From: Stomoxys calcitrans
Taxonomy: Eukaryota > Arthropoda > Insecta > Diptera > Muscidae
NCBI RefSeq assembly: GCF_963082655.1
Contig: NC_081553.1
Coordinates: 47,241,527 to 47,305,526 of the forward strand
Direction: 5' to 3'
Length of the DNA: 64,000 nt
The stretch's first letter is position 1. Each line of letters begins with the position of its first letter. A model generated the notes under the pieces. It was given only the letters and a program-made list of their open reading frames with translations, had not been told where the DNA came from and ran no database searches. The position numbers and the translations under genes are program-made. Of the stretch, positions 46,295-57,180 are shown in pieces.

Positions 46295-46522
46295 CGCAAA
46301 AGTAATTGCGGATTTTTTAAAAGAAAGTAAATGCATTTTTAATAAAACTTAGAATGAACTTTAATCAAATATACTTTTTTTACACTTTTTTTCTAAAGCA
46401 AGCTAAAAGTAACAGCTGATAACTGACAGAAGAAAGAATGCAATTACAGAGTCACAAGCTGTGAAAAAATTTGTCAACGCCGACTATATGAAAAATCCGC
46501 AATTACTTTTTGGGCAACCCAA
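46295..46522 (-). mobile_element. mariner-derived MITE, left end damaged
   Basis: Same content as the other MITEs, ending GGGCAACCCAA then TA. The left terminal dozen bases are replaced (TCCGCAAAAGTAATTGCGG), so one TIR is broken. Confidence 0.88.
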
Positions 46523-46546
46523 TAGTTACGTTAAGTATTATAGAAC

Positions 46547-48892
46547 ACTAGCCGAACCGGGCCCGCTCCGCTGCGCCTTCTTTAACTCTCTAATATCTAT
46601 TTAGGGTGGGAAGACTTCGCCTTGAATGCGGATATGGAATATGTGTCATTGTTGCCTATGACGCTGAACGCGTTCGAATCCTGGCGAGAATATCGCACAA
46701 AGCGATGTTTATCCACTCCTAATGTTGGCGACATTTGCGAGGTACAATGTCAAGCATGGTAATTTAAAAAAATTTCCCCAAAGAGATGTCTCACTGCGAC
46801 ACGCCGTTTGAACGCGGCTATAAAAAAAGGACCCTTATCATTGAGTTTAAACTTGAATCAGAAAACACTCATTGATGTGTGAGAATTTGCCCCATTCGCG
46901 GTTCCTGGTGGTAATGTTCTCATTAGGGGAGGGATGGCACCTCAGACATTTCGACTCAAATATGGATATCAAATTCGTGCTGCACTTCCAAATCCCTTTA
47001 ATTTGAGCCCCATATTCCCATGGCCGGTAAATATAAACCGTTTGGAGGGTGTTTTGGGACTGGGGCGGCCACCGGCACTTTGCACTAAATACACATCAAC
47101 TTCGTTTTATATTCCCAGCGGAAATGAAGTTTAATTTAGGGGGTGCTTTGGGGCGTATCCTAAAACACTTGGCTCCAAAACTGGATATCATATCCGTTTT
47201 CTACTCTCAAATACCTTTCATTTGAGTCCCACAATGTCATAATGGGTCAAATAACCCATTTGACGTATCGTTAGGAGGAAAAGCGCCACCTAGATTTGAA
47301 TGTAAATTTTAATGTCATATTCGTAATCTACTCCCTAATATCTTTCATTTGAGTCCCATATAGCCATGGTTGGCTATTATGCCCATTTGGGGGTATTTGG
47401 AGGTGGGCGACCTCTCATTACTTGGATCTAATGTTTTATGCCATATTTGTAATCTATTGCCTAATACCTTTCTTTGAGTCCCATATAACCATGGTCGGCT
47501 AATATGCCTAATTGGTGGGTATTTGGGGGTGGGCGACCTCCCATTACTTGGACCTAATGTACCATATTGACGTGAACTTCGAATATATCCGTTTAGAGGA
47601 GTTTTTGGGGTTGGGGGGAAGGGGGGTGGGGTGCAGTCCGCTGGGTACTTGGACTCAAATTTTAATACTATATTCGTTTTCTGGTCTCCAATACCTTTCA
47701 TTTGATACCCTTATTGTTCTCATCGGGCCACTTTTGGATATGGGTGGTGTTTTTGGGGTAAGGGGCAGAGTTCGCCAGCACCCAATATCTAAAAATGATA
47801 TGTTTCCTTCCAGACAAACGTTCACAATCTATGAAAATTTTACGAAAATCGATTCAGCCAAGTATCATATAGTCATAATGGGTCTAATGGCGTTTTTGAG
47901 GGGTGGCGTGACTTCCTATACATCGATCTAATTTTGTATGCCAGATTCGAAATCTACTCCCGAATTCCTTTCATTTGAGCCCCATAAACGCCCAATATGT
48001 CTGTTTGGGGGAGTTTTAGGGTTGGGGCGTCCCGATGGGTACTCAGACTCAAATTTTAATACCATACTCGTATTCCACTCTCCAATACCTTTCATTTCAT
48101 ACCCATATTGTCCCGATCGGTCCACTTTTGATTTTGGGTTGTGTTTTTGGCATAAGGGGGAGGGTCCGTCCCCCTTCTGATATTGAAAAATGATATAACC
48201 TATATTTTCTTTCAGACCAACCTACACAATATGCGAAATTTTTGAGAAAATCGGTTCTGCCGTTTTTCAGTCTATTCGGAACGAACAAACCGAGTCCAAT
48301 ATATCCGTGATTGACTAATGTGCCCATTGTAGACGGTTTTGTGGTGGTGGGGTGACCCATATACTTCGACATGAATTTGTATGCCAGATTAGTAATCCAC
48401 TCCCGCATCCATTTCATTTGATACCCATATCGTCCTTATGTGGTAATGGGGGAGGGTTCGCCCCCTTCTGTTATCAACATAATATAACGCCTATTCCTAC
48501 TTCGTGACCATATTCGTAATCTACTCCCGAATACCTTTCATTTAAGTCCCATATTGTCATGATCGTCAAATAAACCTATTTTAAGAGGTTTTGGGGAAGC
48601 GACAGCCCACCAGGCATTTGGACCCAATTTTTATTATGAAATTCGTACTCTACTCTTGAATACCTTTCAGTTGAATCCCATATTGTTCCGATCGGTTCAC
48701 TTTTATTTTTGGGTAGGACATTTATGGTGAGGGAGAGGGTCCGCCCCCTCCCGATTTAAAAAAATTATGTAGCCTATGTTTAATACCAGACCAGCCTACA
48801 CAATCTGTGAAAATTTCAAGATAATAGGTTCAGCCGTTTTTGAGTCTATACGGAACAAACAGGCAAACAAACACAAACTCATTTTTATACTC
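46547..48892 (+). mobile_element. Family C repeat, copy 2, near complete
   Basis: Left border ACTAGCCGAACCGGGCCCGC; embedded SINE body from CGTTCGAATCCTGGCGAGA at about 46672; units with CCTTTCATTTGAGTCCC; tail CGGAACAAACAGGCAAACAA then CTCATTTTTATA. At 2.35 kb this single-copy version shows that the 1003-bp duplication in copy 1 is secondary. Confidence 0.75.
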
Positions 48893-49785
48893 ACCACCGA
48901 AGGATGGGGGTATATTCATTTTGCCATTCCGTTTGCAACACATCGAAATATCCATTTCCGACCCTATAAAGTATATATATTCTTGATCAGCGTAAAAATC
49001 TAAGACGGTCTAGACATGTCCGTCCGTCTGTCTGTTGAAATCACGATACAGTCTTCAAAAATAGAGATATTAAGCTGAAACTTTGCACAGATTCTTTTTT
49101 TTGCCCATAAGCTGGTTAAGTACGAAGATGGGCTATATCGGACTATATCTTGATATAGCCCCCATATAGACCGATCCGCCGATTTAGGGTCTTACGCTCA
49201 TAAAAGCCACATTTATTATCCGCTTTTGCTGAAATTTGGAACAGTGAGTTGTGTTAGGCCCCTAGACATCCGTCGTCAATTTGGCCCAGATCGGTTTAGA
49301 TTTGGATATAGCTTCCATATAGACCGATCCTCCGGTTTAGGGTCTTAGGCCCATAAAAGCCACATTTATTATCCGATTTTGCTAAAATTTAGGACAGTGA
49401 GTTGTGATAAGCCCTTCGACATCCTTCGTCAATTTGGCCCAGGTCAGTCCAGATTTGAATATAGCTGCCATATAGACCGATCCCCTGATTTAGGGTTTTA
49501 GGCCCATAAAAGCCACATTTATTACCCGATTTTGTTGAAATTTGGGACAGTGAGTAGAGTTAGGCCCTTCGACATCCCTTGTCAATTTGGCTCAGATCGG
49601 TCCAGATTTGGATATAGCTGCCATATAGACCGATCTCTCGATTAAAGGTTTTGGGCCCATAAAAGGCGCATTTATTGTCCGATGGGGCCGAAATTGGGGA
49701 CAGTGGGTTAAATTAAGCCCTTCGACATGCTTCTGCAATATCACACAGATCGGTCCATCATTTGAGTTTCACCAAGCTATGATTG
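48893..49785 (-). mobile_element. DINE-like element, subfamily 4, inverted
   Basis: The end (CACCGAAGGATGGGGGTATA, CCCTATAAAGTATATATATT, GTCCGTCCGTCTGTCTGTTG) comes first, then units with TAGC at 49156, 49309, 49462 and 49615, exactly 153 apart. The unit sequence (GGCCCATAAAAGCCACATTT) differs strongly from subfamilies 1-3. The head is missing. Confidence 0.75.
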
Positions 49786-50512
49786 AGTAGTTTTCCCATT
49801 TGGGGAACTTATCGGGGATGGGGTGACTATCAATTACTTGGACCTTTTTTTATGTCATATTCGTAGTCTACTCCCGAATACCTTTCATTTGAGTCCTATA
49901 TTGATATACGTCCAATATGTCTATTTAGAGCAGTTTTCGGGCTTGTGCTACCCCTTGGATATTTGAACCCAAGTTTTTATACCACATTCGCTTTCTACTC
50001 TCCAATATCTTTCATTTGATACCTATAGATCAACTTTTAATTTTGGGTGTCGTTTTTGTGGTAACGGGGGAGGATTCGCTCCCTTCCAACAAATTACACA
50101 GCCTATACTTCCTTCCTGACCATATTCGTAATCTTCTCGCGAATACCTTTCATTCGAGCCCCATATTGTCATTATTGTCCAATAAACCAATTTGGGGGGT
50201 TTTGGGGTCGGGGCGGCCCCCCAATTACTTGGACTCAATTTTTAATATGGAAATCGTACCCTACTCTGGAATACCTTTCATTTAAGTCCCATATTGTCCC
50301 AATCGGTCCACTTTTATTTTTGGCTGGTACTTTTGGGGTAAGGTGGTGGGTCCGCCCCCAATGCGATATCAAAAAATTATTTAGCCTATTGTTCCTTCCG
50401 GCCAATCCCCACAATCTGTGAACATTTCAAAAAAATCGGTTGAACCCTTTTTGGGTCTATACGGAACAATCAAATAAACAGACAAACAAACACAAATTCA
50501 TTTTTATATATA
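49786..50512 (+). mobile_element. Family C repeat, copy 3, 3' fragment
   Basis: Units with CCTTTCATTTGAGTCC and the tail CGGAACAATCAAATAAACAG then TTCATTTTTATATATAAG. The left border and SINE part are absent. Confidence 0.7.
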
Positions 50513-51189
50513 AGAAGATCATACAATATATTGTGATCTGACCAAGTATCGCCTTGTCTTCCATCTCACCTTTTTCAGTCTTGGCTTTATATCGCCATTT
50601 AGCACTCTTAACTTTTATTTGCTATTTTAACAATCACACATATATAACACTTTAGTCTACCACCACCATATGTATGGAGTCGTCTATATGATATGAACCA
50701 TTTAATTTTATCCTTTCGCCACAACCCATTCTACCATGTATGTATGGCTAGAGTAGGTATGAACATATCTCTAAGTGTCATAACCACACAAACATACTAC
50801 TCGCATGTATCTTTTATCATATCCGCATATGCGTTGGTGTATTCACATGCCCACTTGCCTGAAAGTGGGTGTAGGCGAGTGCAAGGCTACATGAGAGCTT
50901 TATATAAGTGTGTGTTTGTGTGGGTCTCTGTGCGATAATGGTATTTATATAAGCACGTGCTGTAATGTGTACTTTAATAATGAATAATGACGAGACAAGC
51001 AATTTAAATAATTTGCGGTTGTACTCTGCGTATGCGCAACATTTAATAATACGATGTTAATAACATTAAATGGCAGCAGGCATGATGGCACCACACATGG
51101 ACGCACCCAATTGCGGAGCACAAAGATATCGAATGGCAAAGGTGCACTCAGAGAAACTTGCTGAATACTTGAGCTTGGTGTGAATGATC
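50513..51189. other. No gene recognised; unique sequence
   Basis: AT-rich, with scattered CATATG-like words and a short GTGTGTTTGTGTG run near 50910. Overlapping frames on both strands show no family motif. Confidence 0.45.
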
Positions 51190-51627
51190 CTAAGATTTTC
51201 AACAATAAGGAGAGAGAGATGCCCTAAATTTGGCTCGGCTACCCCAAAAAGCTACATGGAAAGGATACCGCAGTTAGCCAAAAGGTTGAGGTCATCTGGA
51301 GGGCATCCCATGCCCAAAAGAACTAAGGCGAACCATAATAATATGGGTCCAAAAACCTTTGCTGATATCGCTAGGGACAGCTTGGTGATGGTAGCTGTCG
51401 ACAAGGGACAGGAAGCTTGCTGTTTTCCTAGGAACATTTGGAGTGGGATAGCCAATGGACTATACTCCTGAATGCCAGGCCTCCTCCAGTTTGTGACGTT
51501 GCAAGCTGATATCGGGCCCGATACAGACTAATTGCATTCGGCGATAATGGCTCAATTCAAATGTTTCCTTGCGTACTAAGAAAGATTGGTGACATCTGGC
51601 CAGGCGCAACACAGGATGGGATACCTC
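51190..51627 (+). pseudogene. LINE ORF1 (gag-like) fragment, 5' half
   Basis: Translated text includes KTFADIARDSLVMVAVDKG and, one frame over, WYRARYRLIAFGDNGSIQMF. These resemble the RNA-binding ORF1 protein of LOA-like LINEs, which packages element RNA. The piece ends where a SINE is inserted; the other half resumes at 53169. A frameshift and stop lie near 51470. Confidence 0.6.
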
Positions 51628-51802
51628 TCTCATATCAATGAGTGCAGTCCGATTAAAGTTTAAGTTCAACGATAAGGGGACCTCCTTTTTTATGCCGAAT
51701 CCAAACGGAGTGCCGCATAATGACACAACTTGGTAGAAAAGTTGTAACATGGGAGAATACCTTACAAATGTAGCCAGCATCGGTAAGGGGTTAACCACCG
51801 TT
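51628..51802 (-). mobile_element. SINE, 3' half (split by DINE-like element)
   Basis: The minus-strand SINE body runs from CTCATATCAATGAGTGCAGT to GGTTAACCACCGTTGA. It stops mid-body at the point where a DINE-like element begins. The missing head is found at 53087-53168. Confidence 0.75.
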
Positions 51803-52044
51803 GATTCATTTTTATACTCATCACCATAGGGTGGGGGTAATCTAGTCATTGTGTTTGTAACACCTTGATCGTCTCGACGTTCTGAGTCGATCTAGCCATG
51901 TCCATCCGTCCGTCTGTTGAAATGACGATAGCGGTCGAACGCGTTAAGCTAGCCGCTTGAAATTTTGCACAGATACTTACTATTGATGTAGGTCATTGGA
52001 AATGGTTCATATTTGTTCAGATTTAAATATAGCTCGCATAGCTG
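51803..52044 (-). mobile_element. DINE-like element, 3' part (split by a SINE)
   Basis: Begins with the reversed end (TTTTTATACTCATCACCATA, GGGTGGGGG), then GTCCATCCGTCCGTCTGTTG and the first units, and is interrupted in GCTCGCATA by a plus-strand SINE. It continues at 52355. Confidence 0.72.
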
Positions 52045-52354
52045 TGGAGGACACCGTAGCGCAGAGGCTAGCATGTCCACCAATGACGCTGAACGACCGG
52101 GTTCGAATCCTGGCGAGACCATTTTTCAGCGGTGGTTTGCCCCTCCTAATACTGGCAACATTTATGAGGGTCCACCTCATGTAAAACCTTCTCTCCAAAG
52201 AGGTGTCGCACTGCTCCATGCCGATCGGACTCGGCTATAAAAGGAGACCCCTTATCATTAAGCTTAAACTTGAATCAACCTGTACTCATTGACATGTGAC
52301 AAGTTAGCCGCAGTTCCTTAGTGGAATGTCCATGGGCAAAATTTGCAATTTGCA
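52045..52354 (+). mobile_element. tRNA-derived SINE, full length
   Basis: The most complete copy. Head TGGAGGACACCGTAGCGCAG; A box TAGCGCAGAGGC at 52057-52068; B box GGTTCGAATCC at 52100-52110. These form an internal RNA polymerase III promoter. Body CAGCGGTGGTTTGCCCCTCC, CTCGGCTATAAAAGGAGACC; 3' end GGAATGTCCATGGGCAAAAT then TTGCAATTTGCA. The parental tRNA is not identified. Removing it rejoins a normal DINE-like unit (GCATA/AACC). Confidence 0.88.
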
Positions 52355-53086
52355 ATAAACCTATCTCCCGATTTGATATTTGACCCCCTATAAGCCGCAA
52401 TTTTTGTCCGGCCTGGCTGAAATTTTGCATATGGCATTCTGTTATGACTTCAGACAACTGTGCCAAGCATATAAACCAATCTCTCGATTTGACTTCTTGA
52501 GCCCTTACAAGACGCAATTCTTGTTCAATTTGGCTGAAAATTTTTCACAAAACGTTACGACTACCAACATCTGTGCCAAGTACTGTCCGAATCGGTCTAT
52601 AACCTGATATAGCTCCCAGATACACCGATCTCCCGATTTGACTTCTTGAGCCCTTACAAGACCCAATTCTTGTTCGATTTGGCTGAAATTTTGCACAAAA
52701 TGTTCTGTTATGACTTCCAACAACAGCACCTAGTATGGTTAAAATCGGTTTATAATCTGATATAGCTCCAATATAAACCGATCTCCCGATTTGACTTCCT
52801 GAGCTCTTTCAAGCCGCAATTTTCGTCTGATTTGGCTGAAATTTTTCGTGCGGTGTTCTGTTACGTCTTTAAACAATTGTGCCAAATACGGTTCAAATCA
52901 GTTTATAGCCTGATATAGCTCCCATGTAAACCGGTCCCTCGATTATCCTTGTTCGGTTCCCAGAAGCTTTAATTTTTTTTTCTGGTTTGACAGAAGTTGG
53001 GTATGTAGGATAAAATTATTCCCTTCAACTATATTTATTTTGTAAAAATTTTTAGTTGCGGCCGAACTTAGCACGCTTTTACTTGT
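52355..53086 (-). mobile_element. DINE-like element, 5' part
   Basis: Units with CGATCTCCCGATTTGACTTC, TTGGCTGAAATTTTGCAC, TGTTCTGTTATGACTTCCAA, finishing in the reversed head GCGGCCGAACTTAGCACGC, TTTTACTTGTTG. It joins the piece at 51803. Confidence 0.75.
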
Positions 53087-53168
53087 TGATGTCCACGTCA
53101 GGATTTGAACCCAGGCGTTCGACGTCATAAGCGGACATGCAAACTTCTGTGCCACAGTGGCCTCCATG
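53087..53168 (-). mobile_element. SINE, tRNA-like head (split by DINE-like element)
   Basis: The minus-strand head GGAGGCCACTGTGGCACAGA, B box GGGTTCAAATCC and TGACGTGGACATCA. It is the missing front of the SINE at 51628-51802. Confidence 0.75.
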
Positions 53169-54480
53169 AGACAAAGAGAATGTAATCCCAATCTTTCAAC
53201 CACCGACTGGAAGATTGCTAGATTGGATGAGGCTGATGGCGATCGGAGACATAGAGTATTCGTACTAAACTCCGTCTGTCTCGAAGACCTCAACAGGACT
53301 AAAGGAGTTGTAAACTACGGGTTTAATAAGTTGGAACTGATGGTCTATATAAGCGGTGGGGTTAAGGAATCAGAAGACTAGTGCCTCGTCCCTACCCTGT
53401 GTCGTATTCAAGAGACGTCGATACTGTTCGAGTACATCGATTCGCTGGCTAAGTATGAGCATGCAATCCTATGACAGCCGGTTACATACCGGATGGAGTG
53501 TTTCATGGGCAAGGGCTGCCGCCTCAGTGTACATCACATTGCTACAACAGCAACAACAACCTGTCTGAGGAACTATCTATCGACCACATCTCTAAAGTCT
53601 GACGGATTGCAGGAGACTAGAAATCCCCCTACCACAGTCAAACTAGGAGGGGAAGACGTTGAAGCGGAACCCGATAAGCCCTGTGTAGGTGAGTCATCCA
53701 GTTTATGGGACCCAAGGTGTGCGCCAGCCGAGAAGGACAGAACTCCAAAGGTACTTCGACAGCAGCAGCTAGTGAAGCATCTAAGGAAGAATCGTGCACA
53801 CAGCAAGAGTCCAATCTCCTGAGGAAGATTGGATCCACTGCTTTCTCAAATACCTCTGGATATGTAGGGAAACTCATCATGACTCAATATCTAACATATC
53901 TTGTGAGGATGTACTCCTGGCGTACTCAGAACACGAGGCTAACGCCAAAGTGATGAAAATTCTGAACCCTGACTATGGTTCGGTTTTTGCAGATGAATCT
54001 TTTAACATTGTAAGGGCGCTTCGGCGGTACTAAAGGTCCTTCTAATGGCAGATGTTCTTATCCAGGGACCATAGGTGTGTGGAACAATGATTCGTGGACT
54101 AAGAATTCCTGGATTTAAACTACTCACGGGTACAGGGAATGGAAGACACAGAGCCTGCATTGTTGCGAAGTGTAGTCTAAATGATTTTCTTCTTCCGTAG
54201 TTAAGCACTAAAAATTCAGAAGTAGCCAGCCTTGAACTTAATACACCTCACTATTGGCTGGCTTTCGTGTACATGACACATGATTCAGAGAAGCCGCATT
54301 CAAGCCTTACGCAGCTGGTTGAAGCCACTGCTGCAGGGAAAATTAGCCTCATTTTAGGAAGTGATGCTAATGCACATCATTCGATATGCACGTACCGGAT
54401 TGACCCGATGGAGTCTTTCATTGGCAAGGGCTGCCGCCTCAATGCACAACACAATGCTTCAACAACAACAACAACTAGAC
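53169..54480 (+). pseudogene. LINE ORF1 3' half and endonuclease remnants
   Basis: Starts with NPNLSTTDWKIARLDEADGD, LNSVCLEDLNRTKGVVNYGF and ELMVYIS, the second half of the gag-like ORF1 begun at 51190. Further on, WLAFVYMTHDSEKP and LILGSDANAHHSI match the APE-type endonuclease that nicks target DNA. Many frames are broken. Two similar blocks (GGGCAAGGGCTGCCGCCTCA..., 53508-53565 and 54424-54475) end in CAACAACAAC runs and look like 3' ends of other truncated LINE copies inserted here. Confidence 0.65.
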
Positions 54481-54621
54481 ATGGAGAAATTCGGATATCA
54501 CCGAAACGGATGAGCTGCTTAGATTAGGTTAGGTTGAAAAGAAAGTGCGGATATTAATCCGCCCCACGCCACTATGGACATACGTATAAGCCAATAATCG
54601 GCTTGTTATGCGCTCTAAATA

Positions 54622-55143
54622 CAAAAAGTAAATGCGTACTAAGTTCGAGAGGGCCGAATCATATATACCCTCTAACATGGATCGCAGTTGTTGAGTTCTT
54701 TGACCGGTATCTCGTTTTAGGCAAACAAAGGATAATAATTTGGATAAGAATTGCGCCCTTTAGACGCTCAAGAAGTAAAATCGGTAGATCGGTGTATATG
54801 GGAGCTGTATCAGGCTCTAGACCGATACAGACGATTTCAGCCAATTCGGATAAGAATTGCGCCGTCTAGTGGCTTAAAAAGACTCAAAATCGGTTTATAT
54901 GGCATGAACCGATATGGCCCATTTACAATCCAGAGTTTTAAGCGCCCATCTTCACTCCTTCGAAAGTTATCGTGCACTCGACAGACAGACGGATGGATGG
55001 ACGGACGGGCATGACTAGATCGACTTAAAATGTCATGACGATCACGAATATATATACCTTATGGGGTCTAAGATGAATATTTCGAGGTGTTACAAACAGA
55101 ACGACGAATTAAGTATCTCCCCATCCTATGGTGGAGGGTATAC
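54622..55143 (+). mobile_element. DINE-like element, short
   Basis: Head AAGTAAATGCGTACTAAGTT, TATATACCCTCTAACATGG; end CCCATCCTATGGTGGAGGG then TATAC. Only about one and a half units and a short GACAGACAGACGGATGGATG lie between. Confidence 0.72.
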
Positions 55144-55362
55144 AACGTAACCTCCAAAGAAAAAATCTTAGTAAGGGGTTCCGTGCTACTTACAAAATCC
55201 TTCATTGTTGTTAATACCACGCCCTCGGTTGCTTTATGTCTGGTATTGTATCCCCACCTAAGTACCGACGTCTGTACTTGGACCAATAATCGTTTACTTG
55301 GGGTCTCCTCGGCCACTTTTCCCTGTAGTGTGATATTGTCCATCATCTTCATTCAATTTGTG
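55144..55362 (-). other. Non-repeat island with open minus frame, between two DINE-like ends
   Basis: About 219 bases that match nothing else in the window. The minus strand is open throughout and reads NITLQGKVAEETPSKRLLVQ, then RWGYNTRHKATEGVVLTTMK, of ordinary protein-like composition. A splice-donor-like GTAAGT follows AAGGATTTT near 55180. There is no acceptor-like tract upstream because repeat DNA begins there. It could be a captured piece of a gene, a fragment of an unfamiliar transposon, or chance. I do not recognise the peptide. Confidence 0.35.
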
Positions 55363-56845
55363 TTTGTTATACCCTCCAAACACAAATTTCGTCATTCTGT
55401 TTGTAACTACTCGAAATATTCTTCTGAGACCCCATAAAGTATATATATTCTTGATCGTCGCGAAATTTTAGGTCGATCTAGCCTTGTCCGTCCGTCTGTC
55501 CGTCCGTCCGTCTGTCTGTCGAAAGCACGCTATCTTCCGAAGGAGTAGAGCTAGCCGCTTGAAATTTTGCACAAATACTTCTTATTAGTGTAGGTCGGTT
55601 GGTATTGTAAATGGGCCATATCGGTCCAAGGTTTGATATAGCTGCCATATAAACCGATCTTGGGTCTTGACTTCTTGAACCTCTAGAGTGCGCAAATCTT
55701 ATCCGATTGGAATGAAATTTTGCACGACGTATTTTGTTATGATATCCAAAAATTGTGTTAAGTATGGTTTAAATCGGTCCATAACCTGATATAGCTGCCA
55801 TATAAACCGATCTTGGGTCTTGACTTCTTGAGCCTCTAGAGTGCGCAATTCGTATCCGATTTGAATGAAATTTTGCACGACGTGTTTTGGTATGATATCC
55901 AACAGTTGTGCCAAGTATGGTTGAAATCGGTCCATAACCTGATATAGCTGCCATATAAACCCATCTTGGGTCTTGACTTCTTGAACCTCTAGAGTGCGCA
56001 AATCTTATCCGATTGGAATGAAATTTTGCACGACGTATTTTGTTATGATATCCAACAATTGTGCTAAGTATGTTTCAAATTGGTCCATAACCTGATATAG
56101 CTGCCATATAAACCGATCTTGGGTCTTGACTTCTTGAGCCTCTAGAGTGCGCAATTCTTATCCGATTTGAATGAAATTTTGCACGACGTGTTTTGGTATG
56201 ATATCCAACAGTTGTGCCAAGTATGGTTGAAATCGGTCCATAACCTGATATAGCTGTCATATAAACCGATCTGGGGTCTTGATTTCTTGAGCCTCTAGAG
56301 GGCGCAATTATCTTCCAATTTAACTGAAATTTTGCACGTAGTGTTTTGGTATTACTTTCAACAACTGTGCTGAGTATGATTCAAATCGATTCATAATCTG
56401 GTATAGCTGTCATATAAACCGATCTTGGATCTTGACTTCTTGAGCCAATTGAGGGCGCAATTCTTATCCGATTTGGCTGAAATTTTGTACAATGGCTTCT
56501 CTCATGACCTTCAGCATACGTGTCTAGTATGGTCTGAATCGATCAATAGCTTGATACAGCTCTTATATAAACCTATCTCCCGATTTTGCTTCTTGAGCCC
56601 CTACAAGGCGCAATTCTTATCCTAATGAATTGAAATATTACACATGACTACAATGTCAATCAGCATTCATTTATGGTCCGAATCGGACTATAACTTGATA
56701 TAGTTCCAATAGGATAACAGTTCTTATTCAATATTCTATGTTTGTCTAAAAAGAGATACCGCGCATAGAACTCGACAAATGCGATCAATGGTGGAGGGTA
56801 TATAAGATTCGGCCCGGCCGAACTTAGCACGCTCTTACTTGTTTG
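55363..56845 (-). mobile_element. DINE-like element, subfamily 1, complete, inverted
   Basis: Reversed end TTATACCCTCCAAACACAAA, GTCCGTCCGTCTGTC microsatellite, units with the TAGC word at 55639, 55792, 55945, 56098, 56251, 56404 and 56557 (153 each time), and reversed head CGGCCCGGCCGAACTTAGCA, CTCTTACTTGTTTG. Alternate units are most alike: 55769-55954 and 56075-56260 are nearly identical at a 306-base offset. Confidence 0.8.
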
Positions 56846-57180
56846 TTTATATGTTTGTGTGTTTGTATGGTTGTATGTTTGTATGTCTGTATGTTTGTAT
56901 GTTTGTATGTTTGTATGTTTGTATGTTTGTATGTTTGTATGTTTGTATGTTTGTATGTTTGTATGTTTGTATGTTTGTATGTTTGTATGTTTGTATGTTT
57001 GTATGTTTGTATGTTTGTATGTTTGTATGTTTGTATGTTTGTATGTTTGTATGTTTGTATGTTTGTATGTTTGTATGTTTGTATGTTTGTATGTTTGTAT
57101 GTTTGTATGTTTGTATGTTTGTATGTTTGTATGTTTGTATGTTTGTATGTTTGTATGTTTGTATGTTTGTTTGTTTGTTT
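56846..57180 (+). repeat. TATGTTTG microsatellite, about 35 uninterrupted copies
   Basis: From about 56888 to 57170 the 8-base word TATGTTTG repeats without visible error; imperfect copies precede it and TTTG repeats follow. It lies at the junction of a DINE-like head and the CAAACAAAC tail of an inverted family C element, so that tail is the likely seed. Long frames in every phase are products of the repeat and are not genes. Confidence 0.95.

Noticed and set aside
52045..52115. Functional tRNA gene suggested by clear A and B boxes
   Set aside because: The acceptor stem does not close and the sequence continues into a SINE body repeated many times in the window.
55769..56260. Repeated ~61-residue frames (MAAISGYGPI...), 153 divisible by 3, suggesting a 51-residue protein repeat
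   Set aside because: The commonest unit has an in-frame TGA (ATTTGAACC) once per 153 bases, so the frames end at the same place in every unit.
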